NCBI GenBank assembly: GCA_026398235.1
Contig: JAPLTE010000037.1
Coordinates: 1 to 33,891 of the forward strand
DNA length: 33,891 nucleotides
Source: Verrucomicrobiota bacterium
GTDB lineage: Bacteria > Verrucomicrobiota > Verrucomicrobiia > Chthoniobacterales > Chthoniobacteraceae
Reading direction: 5' to 3'
This document shows, piece after piece, positions 1 to 9,460 of the stretch (the first letter of the stretch is position 1; each line of letters starts with the position of its first letter). The position numbers were made by a program, and so were the translations under genes. Below the pieces are notes generated by a model, which was not told the DNA's origin, ran no database searches, and saw only the letters and a list, made by a program, of their open reading frames with translations.

Positions 1-1
1 C

Positions 2-1472
2 GCCAACGGAGCGGGAACAATCGGGGTTACAAAGGTCAACAACTTCGGGACAGTCACCAACTCCGGCGCGGGCACGGGCTCGGTGACTATCAGCGGGACT
101 ATCGGTGGGAATGTCACTGGGGTCACTCAGAACAGCGCCAGCAGCACCCTCCTCCTGAACGCCACCAATACCTATACCGGAAAAACAGTGGTTCAAAGCG
201 GCACGCTTTCTTTCACTGTCGGAAACGCAAGCGCAACGGCCGATCAGGTTCTGGGCAAAAATACCGACCTCGACCTCGGCGTGGCGGGCACCAGCTCGGG
301 TGTCCTCAACTACACCGGGGCCGCTGGCACGTTGGCCAAAAACATCAACGCGCTCGGCAACGGCACCGATACCATCAAGAATAGTGGCACCGGTCTGTTG
401 ACCCTCTCCGGCACTCTCACCAAGGATGGCACGGTGCTCACCCTTCAAGGTGGCAGCAAAGGCATTACCGTCAGTGGCGTGATTGGCGGTTCGAGTGCGA
501 ATTCAGACCTGGTCATCGACGGGGGAACAACGACCCTTACGAACACGAACACCTACAATGGCCCCACTTACATCCGCAACGGAGCCACACTCAATGCGAA
601 TGTAGTGGACGCGCTTCCGACCGCGAATGGACGCACGGCGGTGGTGATGGACGACAGCGGTTCGGGGAGCTCGAAACTGATGCTTGGCGCGAACCAATCC
701 GCCGCCTCGCTTGCCGGTGCGGCAAGTTCCACGATCAATCTCAACAACAAAACCCTCACCGTTGGCGGTGCGAGCGGATCCACGAACTTCGCGGGCGTGA
801 TCAGCGGAGCAGGAAACCTCACAAAAGACGGCAATTCGACCCAAATTTTGAGCGGAAGTAATAGCTACACTGCCGCGACCAATATTAATGCGGGCAAGTT
901 GGTTGTCAATGGCTCCATCTCCGCGAGCAGTCTCACAACGGTAAAGAACACAGCCACACTATCGGGGAGCGGAACAGTGGGAGCTTTGAAGATTCAAACC
1001 GGCGGCACAGTGGAGGCTGGCAACAGCGCCACTCACCGCGGGTATTCTGACTCTTGAAAATAGCGTTACCTTTGCGCTGGCCATAACCCACAATGCCACC
1101 GGCGTAGCAGGGACCGACTATGCCAAACTTTCCGTTGGTAATCTCAATCTTGTGGGCATTACAGGAATTACTGTGGCACTACAAAATGTGACTGGCGATG
1201 GAACCATCTTTGATCCAGCGGCGAGTTACCGCTGGAGCAACATCATCGTGACCACCGGGCTTACGAACTTCAATCCAGCCAATTTCAACTTTGACGTGAG
1301 TAATTTTGCAGGCGGGCTTCTCAATCCGAGCCAGTTTAGTGTCTTGCAAACTGCCAACAACATTGATCTGCAATACCTGGGCGTGCCCGAGCCATCGACG
1401 TGGGTGATGGTGGTGGGTGGGTTTGGAATGCTCATGGGTCTTCAAAGGTTTCGCAGAAATCGGGTGAACTAA
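2..1472 (+). CDS. Beta-strand-repeat (autotransporter-associated type) surface protein with PEP-CTERM tail; 5' partial, frameshifted
   Basis: The reading frame is open from the left edge, so the N-terminus lies outside the window. The protein is rich in Gly, Thr, Ser and Asn. It carries repeated modules of the type 'SGVISGAGNLTKDG...LSGSNSYTAATNI...GKLVVNGSI', typical of autotransporter-associated beta-strand repeats that build a beta-helical passenger. The frame read from position 2 stops at 1055-1057. Clear continuation (GILTLENSVTFALAITHNA) is found in another frame from about 1038. That frame runs to 1472 and ends with a PEP-CTERM signal: VPEPSTW, a hydrophobic segment (VMVVGGFGMLMGL), then RFRRNR. 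The tail implies export, exosortase processing and surface attachment or release. The shift lies at about 1027-1040, where one extra base or a two-base loss separates the frames. It may be a sequencing error or a real lesion. The family call is firm; substrate and role are unknown. Confidence 0.8.
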
Positions 1473-1575
1473 TTTCAACCCTGCGCACTGCCAAGATCTT
1501 TCGCGGAGATGCTGGGATGCTTGTACCGGCGACGGAGGTTTGGTCAAAATATTTCCAATAAATAATAATAATAAA

Positions 1576-2937
1576 ATGATCACTTCAACCCAGAGTGTTC
1601 CCGCCAAAAAAAGCATGTTCGTCACAGGTGACGGCCAGAACTTGTTCGTAACCTTCCTGCTCATCAGTTCGCTGTTCCTATTGTGGGGATTTTGCAACGG
1701 GATGATCGACGTGATGGACAAGCATTTCCAGGAGGAATTGCACCTTAGCCTCTCCCAATCCGCCTGGGTGCAGTTTGCGCATTACCTTGGCTATTTCCTG
1801 ATGGCACTACCTGCCGGATGGCTGGCCACGAAGCTCGGGTATAAAGGAGGTATTATCACTGGTTTGATCATGGTTGCGGTTGGCGGCTTTTGGTTTATTC
1901 CCGCATCGCACATTGCCCAATTTTGGGCGTTCTTGCTCGGTGTTTGCATTATCGCGGCAGGCCTGACGTTCCTTGAAACAATCGCCAACCCGTACACCAC
2001 GGTGCTTGGCAATCCGCAATATGCGGCCACCCGCATCAACCTCGCCCAGTCCTGCAATGGCATCGGCTGGATCTTCGGGCCCATTGCCGGAGGGATGTTC
2101 TTTTACTCGAAGGATGCTGCGGGTAACAGTACCGGGAGTCAGACGCTCTGGATTCCTTACGCCATTGTTGCGGTTGTCGTTCTTATTCTAGCCGTCATCT
2201 TTGCCTTTGCGAATGTGCCTGACATCAAGCCCGAGGACGATTACCATCTCGATCATCCGGCCCCGAATGATTCCCGTTCCATCTGGTCGCATCCGCATTT
2301 CGTGTTGGCCGTCCTGGCTCAGTTTCTCTATGTCGCGGCGCAGGCTGGCATCTTTAGTTTTTTCATTAATTACATCACCACCCAGGTGCCGGCCATCCCT
2401 GCGGCATGGAACACGCCAATAATGCAGGGTTGGTTCGAGACCGGCAAAGACGGCCTCCTCCATATCAGCAACAAAGGCGCATCCAACCTCGCCTCGCTGG
2501 GCTTTTGCTTCTTCCTGGCCGGTCGCTTTAGCGGTGCGGGGATCCTCAGGAAAATCGAAGCCCACAAGGTGCTTGGACTTTATGGCCTCTTGAATGTGAT
2601 CCTCAGCTTTTTGGTTTTTTGCAAGCTCGGCTGGGTTTCGGTGGCGAGCGTTTTCCTGAGCTACTTTTTTATGTCCATCATGTTCCCAACCATCTTTGCC
2701 CTCGGAATTTTCGGGCTCGGGTCGCGAGCGAAGCAAGCCTCCTCCTACATTGTCATGGCGATCATGGGCGGAGCGATTTTGCCGAAGCTGATGGGAGCCG
2801 TGGGGGATCACTACGATATGTCCCGCAGCTTTATCGTGCCAATGGTCTGTTTCGCCTACGTTGCGTTCTATGGGTTTAAGTGGCCGCGATTCAGCGGGTT
2901 CAAAGGGATGGTTTCTGTCTCCGGCAGCGGGCATTAA
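1576..2937 (+). CDS. Sugar MFS transporter, FHS family (FucP-like)
   Basis: About 453 residues with twelve hydrophobic segments. The sequence follows the fucose:H+ symporter (FucP)/glucose-galactose transporter family. It has LFLLWGFCNGMIDVMDKHFQ in the first helix with its conserved Asp, the loop GWLATKLGYKGGI, and FLETIANPYTTVLG carrying the Glu that FucP-type symporters use. It probably imports a monosaccharide such as fucose, galactose or glucose by proton symport; the sugar cannot be read from sequence. I prefer the ATG at 1576. A TTG at 1540 is in frame, but the GGAGG at 1534-1538 is only one base from it, too close to serve it, and the extra residues are low-complexity Asn. The gene follows the surface protein by about 100 bp. 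No sugar catabolic genes are adjacent. Confidence 0.88.
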   Translation: MITSTQSVPAKKSMFVTGDGQNLFVTFLLISSLFLLWGFCNGMIDVMDKHFQEELHLSLSQSAWVQFAHYLGYFLMALPAGWLATKLGYKGGIITGLIMVAVGGFWFIPASHIAQFWAFLLGVCIIAAGLTFLETIANPYTTVLGNPQYAATRINLAQSCNGIGWIFGPIAGGMFFYSKDAAGNSTGSQTLWIPYAIVAVVVLILAVIFAFANVPDIKPEDDYHLDHPAPNDSRSIWSHPHFVLAVLAQFLYVAAQAGIFSFFINYITTQVPAIPAAWNTPIMQGWFETGKDGLLHISNKGASNLASLGFCFFLAGRFSGAGILRKIEAHKVLGLYGLLNVILSFLVFCKLGWVSVASVFLSYFFMSIMFPTIFALGIFGLGSRAKQASSYIVMAIMGGAILPKLMGAVGDHYDMSRSFIVPMVCFAYVAFYGFKWPRFSGFKGMVSVSGSGH

Positions 2938-2948
2938 GCCGTGAATGC

Positions 2949-2984
2949 AAAAGAGGCTCACAAACTGTTGTCTGTGAGCCTCTT
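2949..2984 (-). terminator. Intrinsic terminator of the initiator tRNA gene
   Basis: A perfect 12-bp inverted repeat (AAGAGGCTCACA at 2951-2962 and TGTGAGCCTCTT at 2973-2984) has a 10-base loop. On the minus strand it starts four bases past the CCA end of the tRNA and ends in TTTT, so it fits rho-independent termination of the tRNA transcript. It also sits 13 bp beyond the transporter stop on the other strand and may act in both directions. Confidence 0.8.
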
Positions 2985-2988
2985 AAAG

Positions 2989-3065
2989 TGGTTGCGGGGG
3001 CGGGATTTGAACCCGCGGCCTTCAGGTTATGAGCCTGACGAGCTACCAGGCTGCTCCACCCCGCG
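2989..3065 (-). tRNA. Initiator tRNA-Met (CAT), CCA encoded
   Basis: A 77-base cloverleaf on the minus strand. The acceptor 5' strand is CGCGGGG, and the 3' strand CCCCGC is followed by A, A and an encoded CCA. The first base C is therefore unpaired against A, the hallmark of bacterial initiator tRNA. The D arm contains GGAGCAGCCTGGTAGCTCGT, the anticodon CAT is read from 3031-3029 within CTCATAA, and the T arm is GGGTTCAAATCCC. The helix flanking the anticodon contains the GG/CC pairs expected upstream of the loop, in a slightly varied form (TCAGG/CCTGA). The gene stands alone with its own terminator, not in a tRNA cluster. Confidence 0.95.
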
Positions 3066-3247
3066 ATCTGGTCTGTCCAATTTGCCTGAGGACGCAGTTT
3101 TTGCAAGGGGAATCTGATTTTTCATGCAAAAAAACCTGTTTTCAGAGTAACTCATTGCCTCTTTTGAAGGGGGCTGACTCAAAAAGGCTTTTCTTCTGAG
3201 CCGTTCGTTTTAGCCTGAACATTGTTCCCCTGAATCTAACAATTATT

Positions 3248-3985
3248 ATGTTCCAACGCATCAGCAATCTCATCCGCGGTTTCATCAGCCTCGTGCTCGG
3301 TAAAGCAGAGCGGCAGAATCCCGAAGCGCTGCTGGAAATCGAAAAAGAAAATCTGCGCAAACAGATCGCCAATTACAACCAGGGACTCGCCGCCCATGCC
3401 GGGCTCTGCGAGCGGTTGATCAATCAACTTCGCAATTTGGAAGGGGAGGAGAGCGATCTGCGCACGAAGGCCGCGGCGCATCTCCGCGCAGGGAACCGGG
3501 AGGCTGCGGGACAGTACGCCCTGCGGTTGCAAACCGTTACGCGCGAAATCGAGGAGAACCGTAAGCAGCTCGAGCAATCCGAGACGGCCTACAACGAATT
3601 GGTTCGTGCGCGCGATGTGGCGGTAAAGGCGGCGAAGGATAAGATCGAAGCGATGAGCTTTGCTGTGGACGATCTGAAGGTCAAGCGCGCCACGGCGGAG
3701 TTGTCGGAAATGGCGGGGGGAATGATCAGCTCCATTGGCGGTTCGGGAGACAATCTCGACCGGCTCAAGGGGATGCTTGAAGAGGAGCGCGCGAAGGCTT
3801 CCGGCCGCGCACGGGTGGCCCGCGACACGCTGAGCACCGAAGGGGTGGATCTCAAGGAGACCGAACAAAAAGCGTTGGCGGATCAGGCCTTGGAAGATTT
3901 CGCGGCAAAGGAGGGAATTCTCATGGAACCCAAAGTGCTGCCGCCCGCTCCGGCTCCCAAGACGCTTGGTTCTGGGGCGCAGTAG
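3248..3985 (+). CDS. pspA: PspA/IM30 family phage-shock/membrane-stress protein
   Basis: 245 residues, almost wholly helical and charged, matching the PspA/IM30/Vipp1 family in length and layout. An amphipathic N-terminal helix (MFQRISNLIRGFISLVLGKA) would insert in stressed membranes. It is followed by long coiled-coil helices rich in Glu, Lys and Arg, including the typical NYNQGLAAHAGLCERLINQL and AGNREAAGQYALRLQ segments. The C-terminus has an Ala/Pro-rich tail. Members form ESCRT-III-like oligomers that protect the inner membrane. No pspB, pspC or pspF lies next to it, so the Proteobacterial regulatory set is absent here. It converges with the kinase-like gene, the stops being only a few bases apart. 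Confidence 0.9.
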   Translation: MFQRISNLIRGFISLVLGKAERQNPEALLEIEKENLRKQIANYNQGLAAHAGLCERLINQLRNLEGEESDLRTKAAAHLRAGNREAAGQYALRLQTVTREIEENRKQLEQSETAYNELVRARDVAVKAAKDKIEAMSFAVDDLKVKRATAELSEMAGGMISSIGGSGDNLDRLKGMLEEERAKASGRARVARDTLSTEGVDLKETEQKALADQALEDFAAKEGILMEPKVLPPAPAPKTLGSGAQ

Positions 3986-3988
3986 CAT

Positions 3989-4819
3989 TCATCCACCCAC
4001 GGCGCGGCGGTTTGCCGCGTCGAGGCGGGAGGCAAAGGTGGAGAGGGAGCCTGCCCGGAAGAGTTGCGGCAGGGCTGCCAGCGAGGCGTCGGCGAGCGGT
4101 CCCTCTTGATGCCCGAGCCCGCTCTGGAGGTAGATCGCCAGACGCAGCAGCTCTTCGTTGTCTTTGAATGTTAGTGCTTTGCGCTCTGCCTCGGTGCCTT
4201 GGAAATCCCGCTCGGCGCTTTCGAAGTCGATCAGAAAAACGCGCACCGGCGCGGTGCAGACGATGAGATTGTGCAGTTCGAGATCGCGGTGAAAGAAATG
4301 CTTCGCGTGGAGTTTTTGCACCTGCGCGTAGGCTTCCTCGGCGAGTTTCCAGAGGCCGATGAGCGCGGCGGGATCAGCCTGCTGCGCAATGCCCAGGCAG
4401 CTTTCCTGCGGCTCCACGTTGGTAAAGGGCGAGAGGCGGCTCAACGGTTTGCCCGGCAGAAAGCAGGAGCGCAGGGTGTTGGCATCGCAGCCGATCGGCT
4501 CGGGTGCGCCGAGAATCGCGGTGGCGGCGCGATGATTCTCAAACTCCACCTGCGGGTCGCCATGAAAACTCCATGGGTGATACGATTTGAGGAAGTGGAT
4601 CGGGTAGCGATCGGCCAACGGAAATGCCTCGCGGGTTTGGCGTCCGGCGATCACAAGCTGCATCTGGACGAGTTCCCGTCCGTCCGGCCCTTCTTTGCGG
4701 GAAATGGATCGGAGGGAAAAATCTTTCTCGCGCGGCCGCGACAGCAGATGCTGAAACCCCTCGGCCACTTCAATGCTGTGAAAGGGGGAGAGCGGGACCA
4801 GCGTGTTCTCGGGCATCAT
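3989..4819 (-). CDS. Small protein kinase-like protein (WaaP/Kdo kinase type)
   Basis: 276 residues with kinase-fold hallmarks. A candidate ATP-binding Lys is seen in IHFLKSY (residue 78). The catalytic loop is FFHRDLELHN (HRD at 177-179, metal-binding Asn at 184), and VFLIDFESA has Asp at 198 in the DFG position (DFE). This layout resembles the lipopolysaccharide kinase (Kdo/WaaP) and InaA families that phosphorylate sugars in lipid A core or act as atypical protein kinases. No glycosyltransferase or LPS gene is adjacent, so the substrate is open. Two consecutive ATGs (4819 and 4816) can start it. There are no transmembrane segments, so it is probably cytoplasmic or membrane-peripheral. Confidence 0.7.
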   Translation of the reverse strand: MMPENTLVPLSPFHSIEVAEGFQHLLSRPREKDFSLRSISRKEGPDGRELVQMQLVIAGRQTREAFPLADRYPIHFLKSYHPWSFHGDPQVEFENHRAATAILGAPEPIGCDANTLRSCFLPGKPLSRLSPFTNVEPQESCLGIAQQADPAALIGLWKLAEEAYAQVQKLHAKHFFHRDLELHNLIVCTAPVRVFLIDFESAERDFQGTEAERKALTFKDNEELLRLAIYLQSGLGHQEGPLADASLAALPQLFRAGSLSTFASRLDAANRRAVGG

Positions 4820-4832
4820 AGGGCAATTCTGG

Positions 4833-4862
4833 CTCTTCGTGTCTTCGTGCCTTCGTGTGAGG
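4833..4862. repeat. Word-like tandem repeat (cTTCGTG)n
   Basis: Three tandem variants of an 8-base word, TCTTCGTG / TCTTCGTG / CCTTCGTG, followed by TGAGG. It lies just upstream of the kinase-like gene. The form resembles dispersed low-complexity repeats found in many bacterial intergenic regions. Only one arm is seen here, with no inverted partner nearby. Confidence 0.5.
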
Positions 4863-4916
4863 TTCTTCCGGCATCTCCATGAATCAAACCCGGCTTGCGG
4901 TGCATTGCAAGCCGCG

Positions 4917-4946
4917 AAAAAGGGCCGTCTCTTGCGAGACGGCCCT
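4917..4946 (-). terminator. Intrinsic terminator of glnN
   Basis: A perfect 11-bp stem (AGGGCCGTCTC at 4921-4931, GAGACGGCCCT at 4936-4946) has a TTGC loop and is followed on the minus strand by a run of five T. It lies about 37 bp past the glnN stop. A second hairpin (CGGCTTGC 4891-4898 with GCAAGCCG 4907-4914) follows directly and may back it up. Confidence 0.9.
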
Positions 4947-4982
4947 CAATTCTATACTTCGTCTTAAGTAAACGCGGGGCGC

Positions 4983-7154
4983 TTACTTGATGAAGAGCAT
5001 TTCCTGATAGGTCGGCAGCGGCCAGAGGTCGTCGGCGACAATCCCTTCGAGCGCGTCGGCGGGTTCGCGCACTGCGAGCAGCGCAGGAACTACTTCATCC
5101 AAGTAATGCTTAGCGTGCGCATGAACGCCACCGCTGGTCTCGTGGGCGTGGACGCATTCGAGCTTGTTGAGGGCCGCGAGCAATTGCTTGCTAAGAGCGG
5201 TGACTTTGTTGAGCACTTCCACATCGGCTTCGACGCCTGCTGCTTTCATCTTTGCGGCAGTGTCGGCGAGTTCGCCCTGATACCGGATGGCGGCGGGATA
5301 GATGATCGTCCTGCCGATCTCGAGGACGAGGTTGGCTTCGACGTTCACGCTCTTGATGTACTGCTCAAAGGCGATCTCTTCGCGGCTCTCAAGCTCGCGC
5401 TTGGTGAGCACGCCGAATTTCTCGAAGGCGGCGATGGTGGTCTTCGCGGTGTAAGCCGGAAGGGCGTCCACGGTGGTCTTGTAGTTGGGCAGACCGCGCT
5501 TGGCGGCTTCGGCGTGCCATTCCTCGGAGTAGCCGTTGCCATTGAAGATGACGCGGCCGTGTTCGTTGATGATCTTCTCGAGCACGCTCTGGATTGCTTC
5601 GTTGAGCTTGCCGGGAGCGGCTTTCTCCAATTCACCCGCGACGTATTCGAGGGATTCGGCGATGATGACGTTGAGGGCCGTGATTGCTGCGCCGATGGAT
5701 TGGTTGGAGCCGACTGCGCGGAACTCGAACTTGTTGCCGGTGAAGGCAAACGGGCTCGTGCGGTTGCGGTCGCCTGCGTCCTTGGGCAGGTGCGGCAGGA
5801 CGTCCACGCCGATGTTGATCGTGGAAGCGGCTTTGCTGGTCTTGGCTCCGCCTTTGCGGATCTGCTCGAACACGTCGGCGAGTTGGTCGCCGAGGAAGAT
5901 CGAGATGATGGCGGGAGGCGCTTCGTTGGCACCGAGGCGATGGTCGTTGCCAGCGCTGGCAACCACGGCGCGCAGGAAGCCTGCGTGGATGTCCACGGCG
6001 CGGATCATGGCTGCGCAGAAAACGAGGAACTGGGCGTTCGCATGCGGCGTATCCCCGGGTTCCAGCAGGTTGCCCTGCGTGGCGTTGCCGAGTGAGAAGT
6101 TCAGGTGCTTGCCGCTGCCGTTCACGCCCGAGTAGGGCTTCTCGGCGAGGAGCGCTTCCATGCCGTATTTCTGAGCCACGGAGCGGAGGGTCGTCATAAC
6201 CAACTGCTGGTGGTCGGCGGCGAGGTTGCTGGTCTCATAGACCGGGGCGATCTCGTATTGCGAAGGAGCCACTTCGTTGTGGCGGGTCTTGATCGGGATG
6301 CCGAGCTTGAAGAGTTCGCGCTCACATTCCATCATGTAAGCGAGCACGCGCTCGGGGATCGCGCCGAAATATTGATCTTCGAATTCCTGGCCTTTCGGAG
6401 CCTTGGCGCCGAAAAGGGTGCGGCCTGCGTTGAGCAGGTCGGGACGGGCGAAGAAGAAATTGCGGTCGATGAGGAAATATTCCTGCTCGGCGCCTGCGGT
6501 GCTGGCGACGTGGGCGATCTTCTCATGGCCGAAGAGGCTCAGGATGCGCTTGGCCTGGGTGTTGAGGGCCTGCATCGCGCGAAGCAGCGGGGTCTTGTTG
6601 TCGAGCACATCGCCGGTCCAGGAAATGAACGCGGTCGGGATGCAGAGCGTGCTGCCTGCGGGGTTTTCGAGGATGTAAGCCGGGCTGGTGACATCCCAGA
6701 TGGTATAACCCCGGGCTTCGAAAGTGGAACGGATGCCGCCGCTCGGGAAGCTGGAGGCGTCGGGTTCGCCCTGGATGAGCTGCTTGCCGGAGAACTCAGC
6801 GACCGTGCCGCCAATGCCGTCGGGCGAGAGGAAGGAGTCGTGCTTTTCGGCGGAGAGGCCGGTGAGCGGGTAAAAGACGTGCGCATAATGCGTCGCCCCT
6901 TTTTCGATGGCCCAGTTTTTCATCGCCGTCGCAACAGCGTCGGCCACGGCGGCGTCGAGTTTCGCCCCGCTTTCGATCGTTTGAACAAGGCTCTTATAAA
7001 CAGCCTTCGGCAGACGGTCCTTCATTTCCGCCGGGCTGAACACGTTGGAGCCGTACAGATCAGCCGAAAACACATCGCGGAAATTCGTCGAGGTGGCCGG
7101 TTTGAAGTTGGTGACGGCGTTGATTGCTTGGAGTCTGGAGATGCTTGCGCTCAT
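4983..7154 (-). CDS. glnN: Glutamine synthetase type III
   Basis: 723 residues, the length of type III glutamine synthetases (GSIII, about 700-730) and far longer than the 470 of type I. It makes glutamine from glutamate, ammonia and ATP in the cytoplasm. Characteristic GSIII segments are seen: [19 protein letters not shown], the ATP/substrate loop [38 protein letters not shown], and [20 protein letters not shown]. The ATG at 7154 ([11 protein letters not shown]) is preferred. The in-frame TTG at 7196 lies inside a sigma-54-like promoter and would add a basic stretch foreign to the family. The gene is monocistronic, with a divergent transketolase upstream and its own terminator downstream. 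Confidence 0.95.
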   Translation of the reverse strand: MSASISRLQAINAVTNFKPATSTNFRDVFSADLYGSNVFSPAEMKDRLPKAVYKSLVQTIESGAKLDAAVADAVATAMKNWAIEKGATHYAHVFYPLTGLSAEKHDSFLSPDGIGGTVAEFSGKQLIQGEPDASSFPSGGIRSTFEARGYTIWDVTSPAYILENPAGSTLCIPTAFISWTGDVLDNKTPLLRAMQALNTQAKRILSLFGHEKIAHVASTAGAEQEYFLIDRNFFFARPDLLNAGRTLFGAKAPKGQEFEDQYFGAIPERVLAYMMECERELFKLGIPIKTRHNEVAPSQYEIAPVYETSNLAADHQQLVMTTLRSVAQKYGMEALLAEKPYSGVNGSGKHLNFSLGNATQGNLLEPGDTPHANAQFLVFCAAMIRAVDIHAGFLRAVVASAGNDHRLGANEAPPAIISIFLGDQLADVFEQIRKGGAKTSKAASTINIGVDVLPHLPKDAGDRNRTSPFAFTGNKFEFRAVGSNQSIGAAITALNVIIAESLEYVAGELEKAAPGKLNEAIQSVLEKIINEHGRVIFNGNGYSEEWHAEAAKRGLPNYKTTVDALPAYTAKTTIAAFEKFGVLTKRELESREEIAFEQYIKSVNVEANLVLEIGRTIIYPAAIRYQGELADTAAKMKAAGVEADVEVLNKVTALSKQLLAALNKLECVHAHETSGGVHAHAKHYLDEVVPALLAVREPADALEGIVADDLWPLPTYQEMLFIK

Positions 7155-7179
7155 GGTTAGAAGTTGGAGCCCGCTTCTT

Positions 7180-7195
7180 AGCACCTTTAGTGCCA
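7180..7195 (-). promoter_or_regulatory. Sigma-54-type promoter of glnN
   Basis: On the minus strand the sequence TGGCACTAAAGGTGCT has the -24 element TGGCAC and a -12 TGCT with the GC exactly 12 bases after the GG, the fixed spacing of RpoN promoters (consensus TGGCAC-N5-TTGCW). Only the first T of the -12 element is replaced by G. Transcription would begin about 15 bases before the glnN ATG. Nitrogen control of glutamine synthetase through sigma-54 is classical, which adds plausibility. No upstream activator site was identified. Confidence 0.55.
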
Positions 7196-7414
7196 AATGC
7201 CAGCGTTAAGTTGCGTAAAATTCCCCACAGGAGGAGAAAGATTCATGCCCGAATCTTGCCGCAGCTTTGGAGGGGAAATTTGTGGCTGTATTTAGACAGA
7301 GGTGGCTAAAAAGAGACAGTTATAAGGGGATTTGATGTGCAGCAATTCCTTGCGGTTTGTCGGCCAGTTCCTTAGTTTAACTGGTTTACTCACTCGACCA
7401 CTATACAGCCATTC

Positions 7415-9394
7415 ATGAATCTCGAAAGCCTCTCCCGCGCCGCAAATGAAGCCCGCGGCCTCGCCATTGACGCCGTCCACCAATGTTCCTCCGGCCACCT
7501 CGGGTTGCCGCTGGGCTGCGCCGAAATCGGAGCCGCCCTTTTCGGACACGCGCTCCGGGTGAACCCCGACCAACCCAAATGGCTCAATCGCGACCGGTTT
7601 GTGCTTTCCGCCGGGCACGGCTCGATGTTCCTCTACTCCTGGCTGCACCTTGCGGGGTATGATCTCTCCATTGAAGAAATCGCGAAATTCCGCGTGCTCA
7701 AAAGCAAGACGCCGGGGCACCCCGAGTCGTTTGAAACCCCCGGAGTTGAAGCGACCACCGGGCCGCTGGGGCAGGGGATTGCCAATGGGGTCGGCTACGC
7801 TGTCTCCGCCAAGATGGCTGCGGCTCGCTTCAACACGCCCGAGCACCCGATTTTCGACCAGCACATCGTGGTTCTTGCCGGTGACGGCTGTATGCAGGAA
7901 GGGGTCGCGCAGGAAGCCAGCGCGTTCGCCGGGCACGCCAAGCTCGATAACCTGATCCTCATTTACGATTCCAACGATGTGACGCTCGATGCCATGGCTT
8001 ACGCTTCGCAAAATGAGGACACCGCCAAGCGTTATGACGCGTTCGAGTGGGACGTGCAGACCGTGGATGGCCATGACATCCCCGCGTTCCTGGCCGCTTT
8101 TGAGCGCGCCAAAGCCGCCACCGGCAAACCGCAACTCATCATTGCCAAGACCCTTATCGGCAAAGGCATCCCGGAAGTCGCCGGAACCAGCAAAGGCCAC
8201 GGCGAAGGCGGGGCGAAGTTCGCCGATGCCGCCCGCAAGGAACTCGGTTTGCCGGAAGAGCATTACTTTGTCTCGTGCGCTACCCGCTCCTACTTTGCGG
8301 AACTCAAGAAAGGGCGCATCGCAGATTACGAAGCCTGGAGCGCGCTCTATAAGGCATGGAGTGCCGCGAATCCCGACAAGGCCGCGCTGCTTGAGAGCGG
8401 CGTAAAGCAGGAAGTCCCCGCCGATCTCCTGGCTCGCATCCCTGCATTTCCCGCCGACGCGAAGCTCGCCACGCGCAAAGCCGGCAGCGACGTTTTGCAG
8501 CCGATCGCCGAAGCCCTTCCGCTCGCAGTCAGCGGTTCCGCCGATCTCTACGGCTCCACGCTTAATTACATCAATACGTCCAAAGATTGGTCGCACGAAA
8601 ATTACGGCGCGCGCAACATCCGCTACGGCATCCGCGAGCACGCCATGGGCGGCATCATGAACGGCATCGCCTTTGACGGCATCTTCCGCGCTTCGGGAGC
8701 CACCTTCATGGTGTTTGCCGATTACCTGCGGCCTTCCATCCGGGTCGCCGCGCTCTCGAGCTTGCCCGTGGCTTACATCTTCACGCACGACTCGGTCGGC
8801 GTCGGCGAAGATGGGCCGACGCACCAACCGGTGGAAACCGTCAGCGGTCTGCGCGTCATCCCAAACTTGGACGTGATCCGTCCTGCCGATCCCGAGGAAA
8901 CCGCCGCGGCGTTTGCCGCCGCCATGCAGCGCACCAACGGCCCGACCGTCCTCTCGCTCACGCGCCAGGTGGTGCCCAACTTAAGCTTTGCCCCGGTGGA
9001 GACCCGCCGTGAAGGGACACTCAAGGGAGCTTACATTTTGGTGAAAGAAACCGCGCCGCTGGAAACGATCCTCCTCGCCGCAGGCAGCGAAGTGCAGCAC
9101 GCCGTCGCCGCCGCAAAGGAACTCGGCGCGGGAGTGCGGGTGGTTTCCATGCCATCCATGGAACGGTTCGAGCGCCAGAGCGCCGAATACCGCGAGCAAA
9201 TTCTCCCCAACGGCTGCCGCCGCCGCGTGGCCATTGAAGCGGGCGTGAGCGATCCGTGGTACCGCTGGGTGGGGTTGGATGGCAAAGTGATCGGCATCGA
9301 CCGGTTCGGAATCAGCGCCCCCGGCAACCAGGTCATGGAAATCTTCGGGATGACCGCTGCCAACGTGGTGGCCATCGTGCGTTCTTTAAAGTAA
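7415..9394 (+). CDS. tkt: Transketolase
   Basis: 659 residues, full length for transketolase. It transfers two-carbon ketol units between sugar phosphates in the pentose phosphate pathway, using thiamine diphosphate and Mg2+. Seen in order: [13 protein letters not shown] and [12 protein letters not shown] (cofactor pocket), the thiamine diphosphate signature from AGDGCMQEG to IYDSND, the central pyrimidine-binding domain with [14 protein letters not shown], the catalytic-loop segment [19 protein letters not shown], and a C-terminal domain ending around KVIGIDRFG. The ATG at 7415 begins the usual [20 protein letters not shown]. It is divergent from glnN with about 260 bp between; this spacer contains a small inverted repeat (CCAGTT 7364-7369 / AACTGG 7379-7384). 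A short AGTAATATT direct repeat follows the end of the gene. Confidence 0.96.
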   Translation: MNLESLSRAANEARGLAIDAVHQCSSGHLGLPLGCAEIGAALFGHALRVNPDQPKWLNRDRFVLSAGHGSMFLYSWLHLAGYDLSIEEIAKFRVLKSKTPGHPESFETPGVEATTGPLGQGIANGVGYAVSAKMAAARFNTPEHPIFDQHIVVLAGDGCMQEGVAQEASAFAGHAKLDNLILIYDSNDVTLDAMAYASQNEDTAKRYDAFEWDVQTVDGHDIPAFLAAFERAKAATGKPQLIIAKTLIGKGIPEVAGTSKGHGEGGAKFADAARKELGLPEEHYFVSCATRSYFAELKKGRIADYEAWSALYKAWSAANPDKAALLESGVKQEVPADLLARIPAFPADAKLATRKAGSDVLQPIAEALPLAVSGSADLYGSTLNYINTSKDWSHENYGARNIRYGIREHAMGGIMNGIAFDGIFRASGATFMVFADYLRPSIRVAALSSLPVAYIFTHDSVGVGEDGPTHQPVETVSGLRVIPNLDVIRPADPEETAAAFAAAMQRTNGPTVLSLTRQVVPNLSFAPVETRREGTLKGAYILVKETAPLETILLAAGSEVQHAVAAAKELGAGVRVVSMPSMERFERQSAEYREQILPNGCRRRVAIEAGVSDPWYRWVGLDGKVIGIDRFGISAPGNQVMEIFGMTAANVVAIVRSLK

Positions 9395-9460
9395 TATTAA
9401 AGTAATATTTTAGAATAAGCGGATCAAAGCATAGTTGAAAGCGTCTCCCGACGCATCCGA

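Noticed and set aside
3157-3194. GCCTCTTTTGA/TCAAAAAGGC hairpin with trailing T's upstream of pspA as a terminator
   Set aside because: No plus-strand gene ends before it and the stem has a bulge and a long loop. It might be a leader structure, but I cannot support that.
5106-7160. Long plus-strand frames opposite glnN
   Set aside because: These are GC-rich shadows of a well-recognised glutamine synthetase. Their translations have no recognisable motifs.
7292-8827. 511-codon minus-strand frame opposite transketolase
   Set aside because: It is a shadow of tkt; it overlaps a complete enzyme gene and shows no domain pattern.
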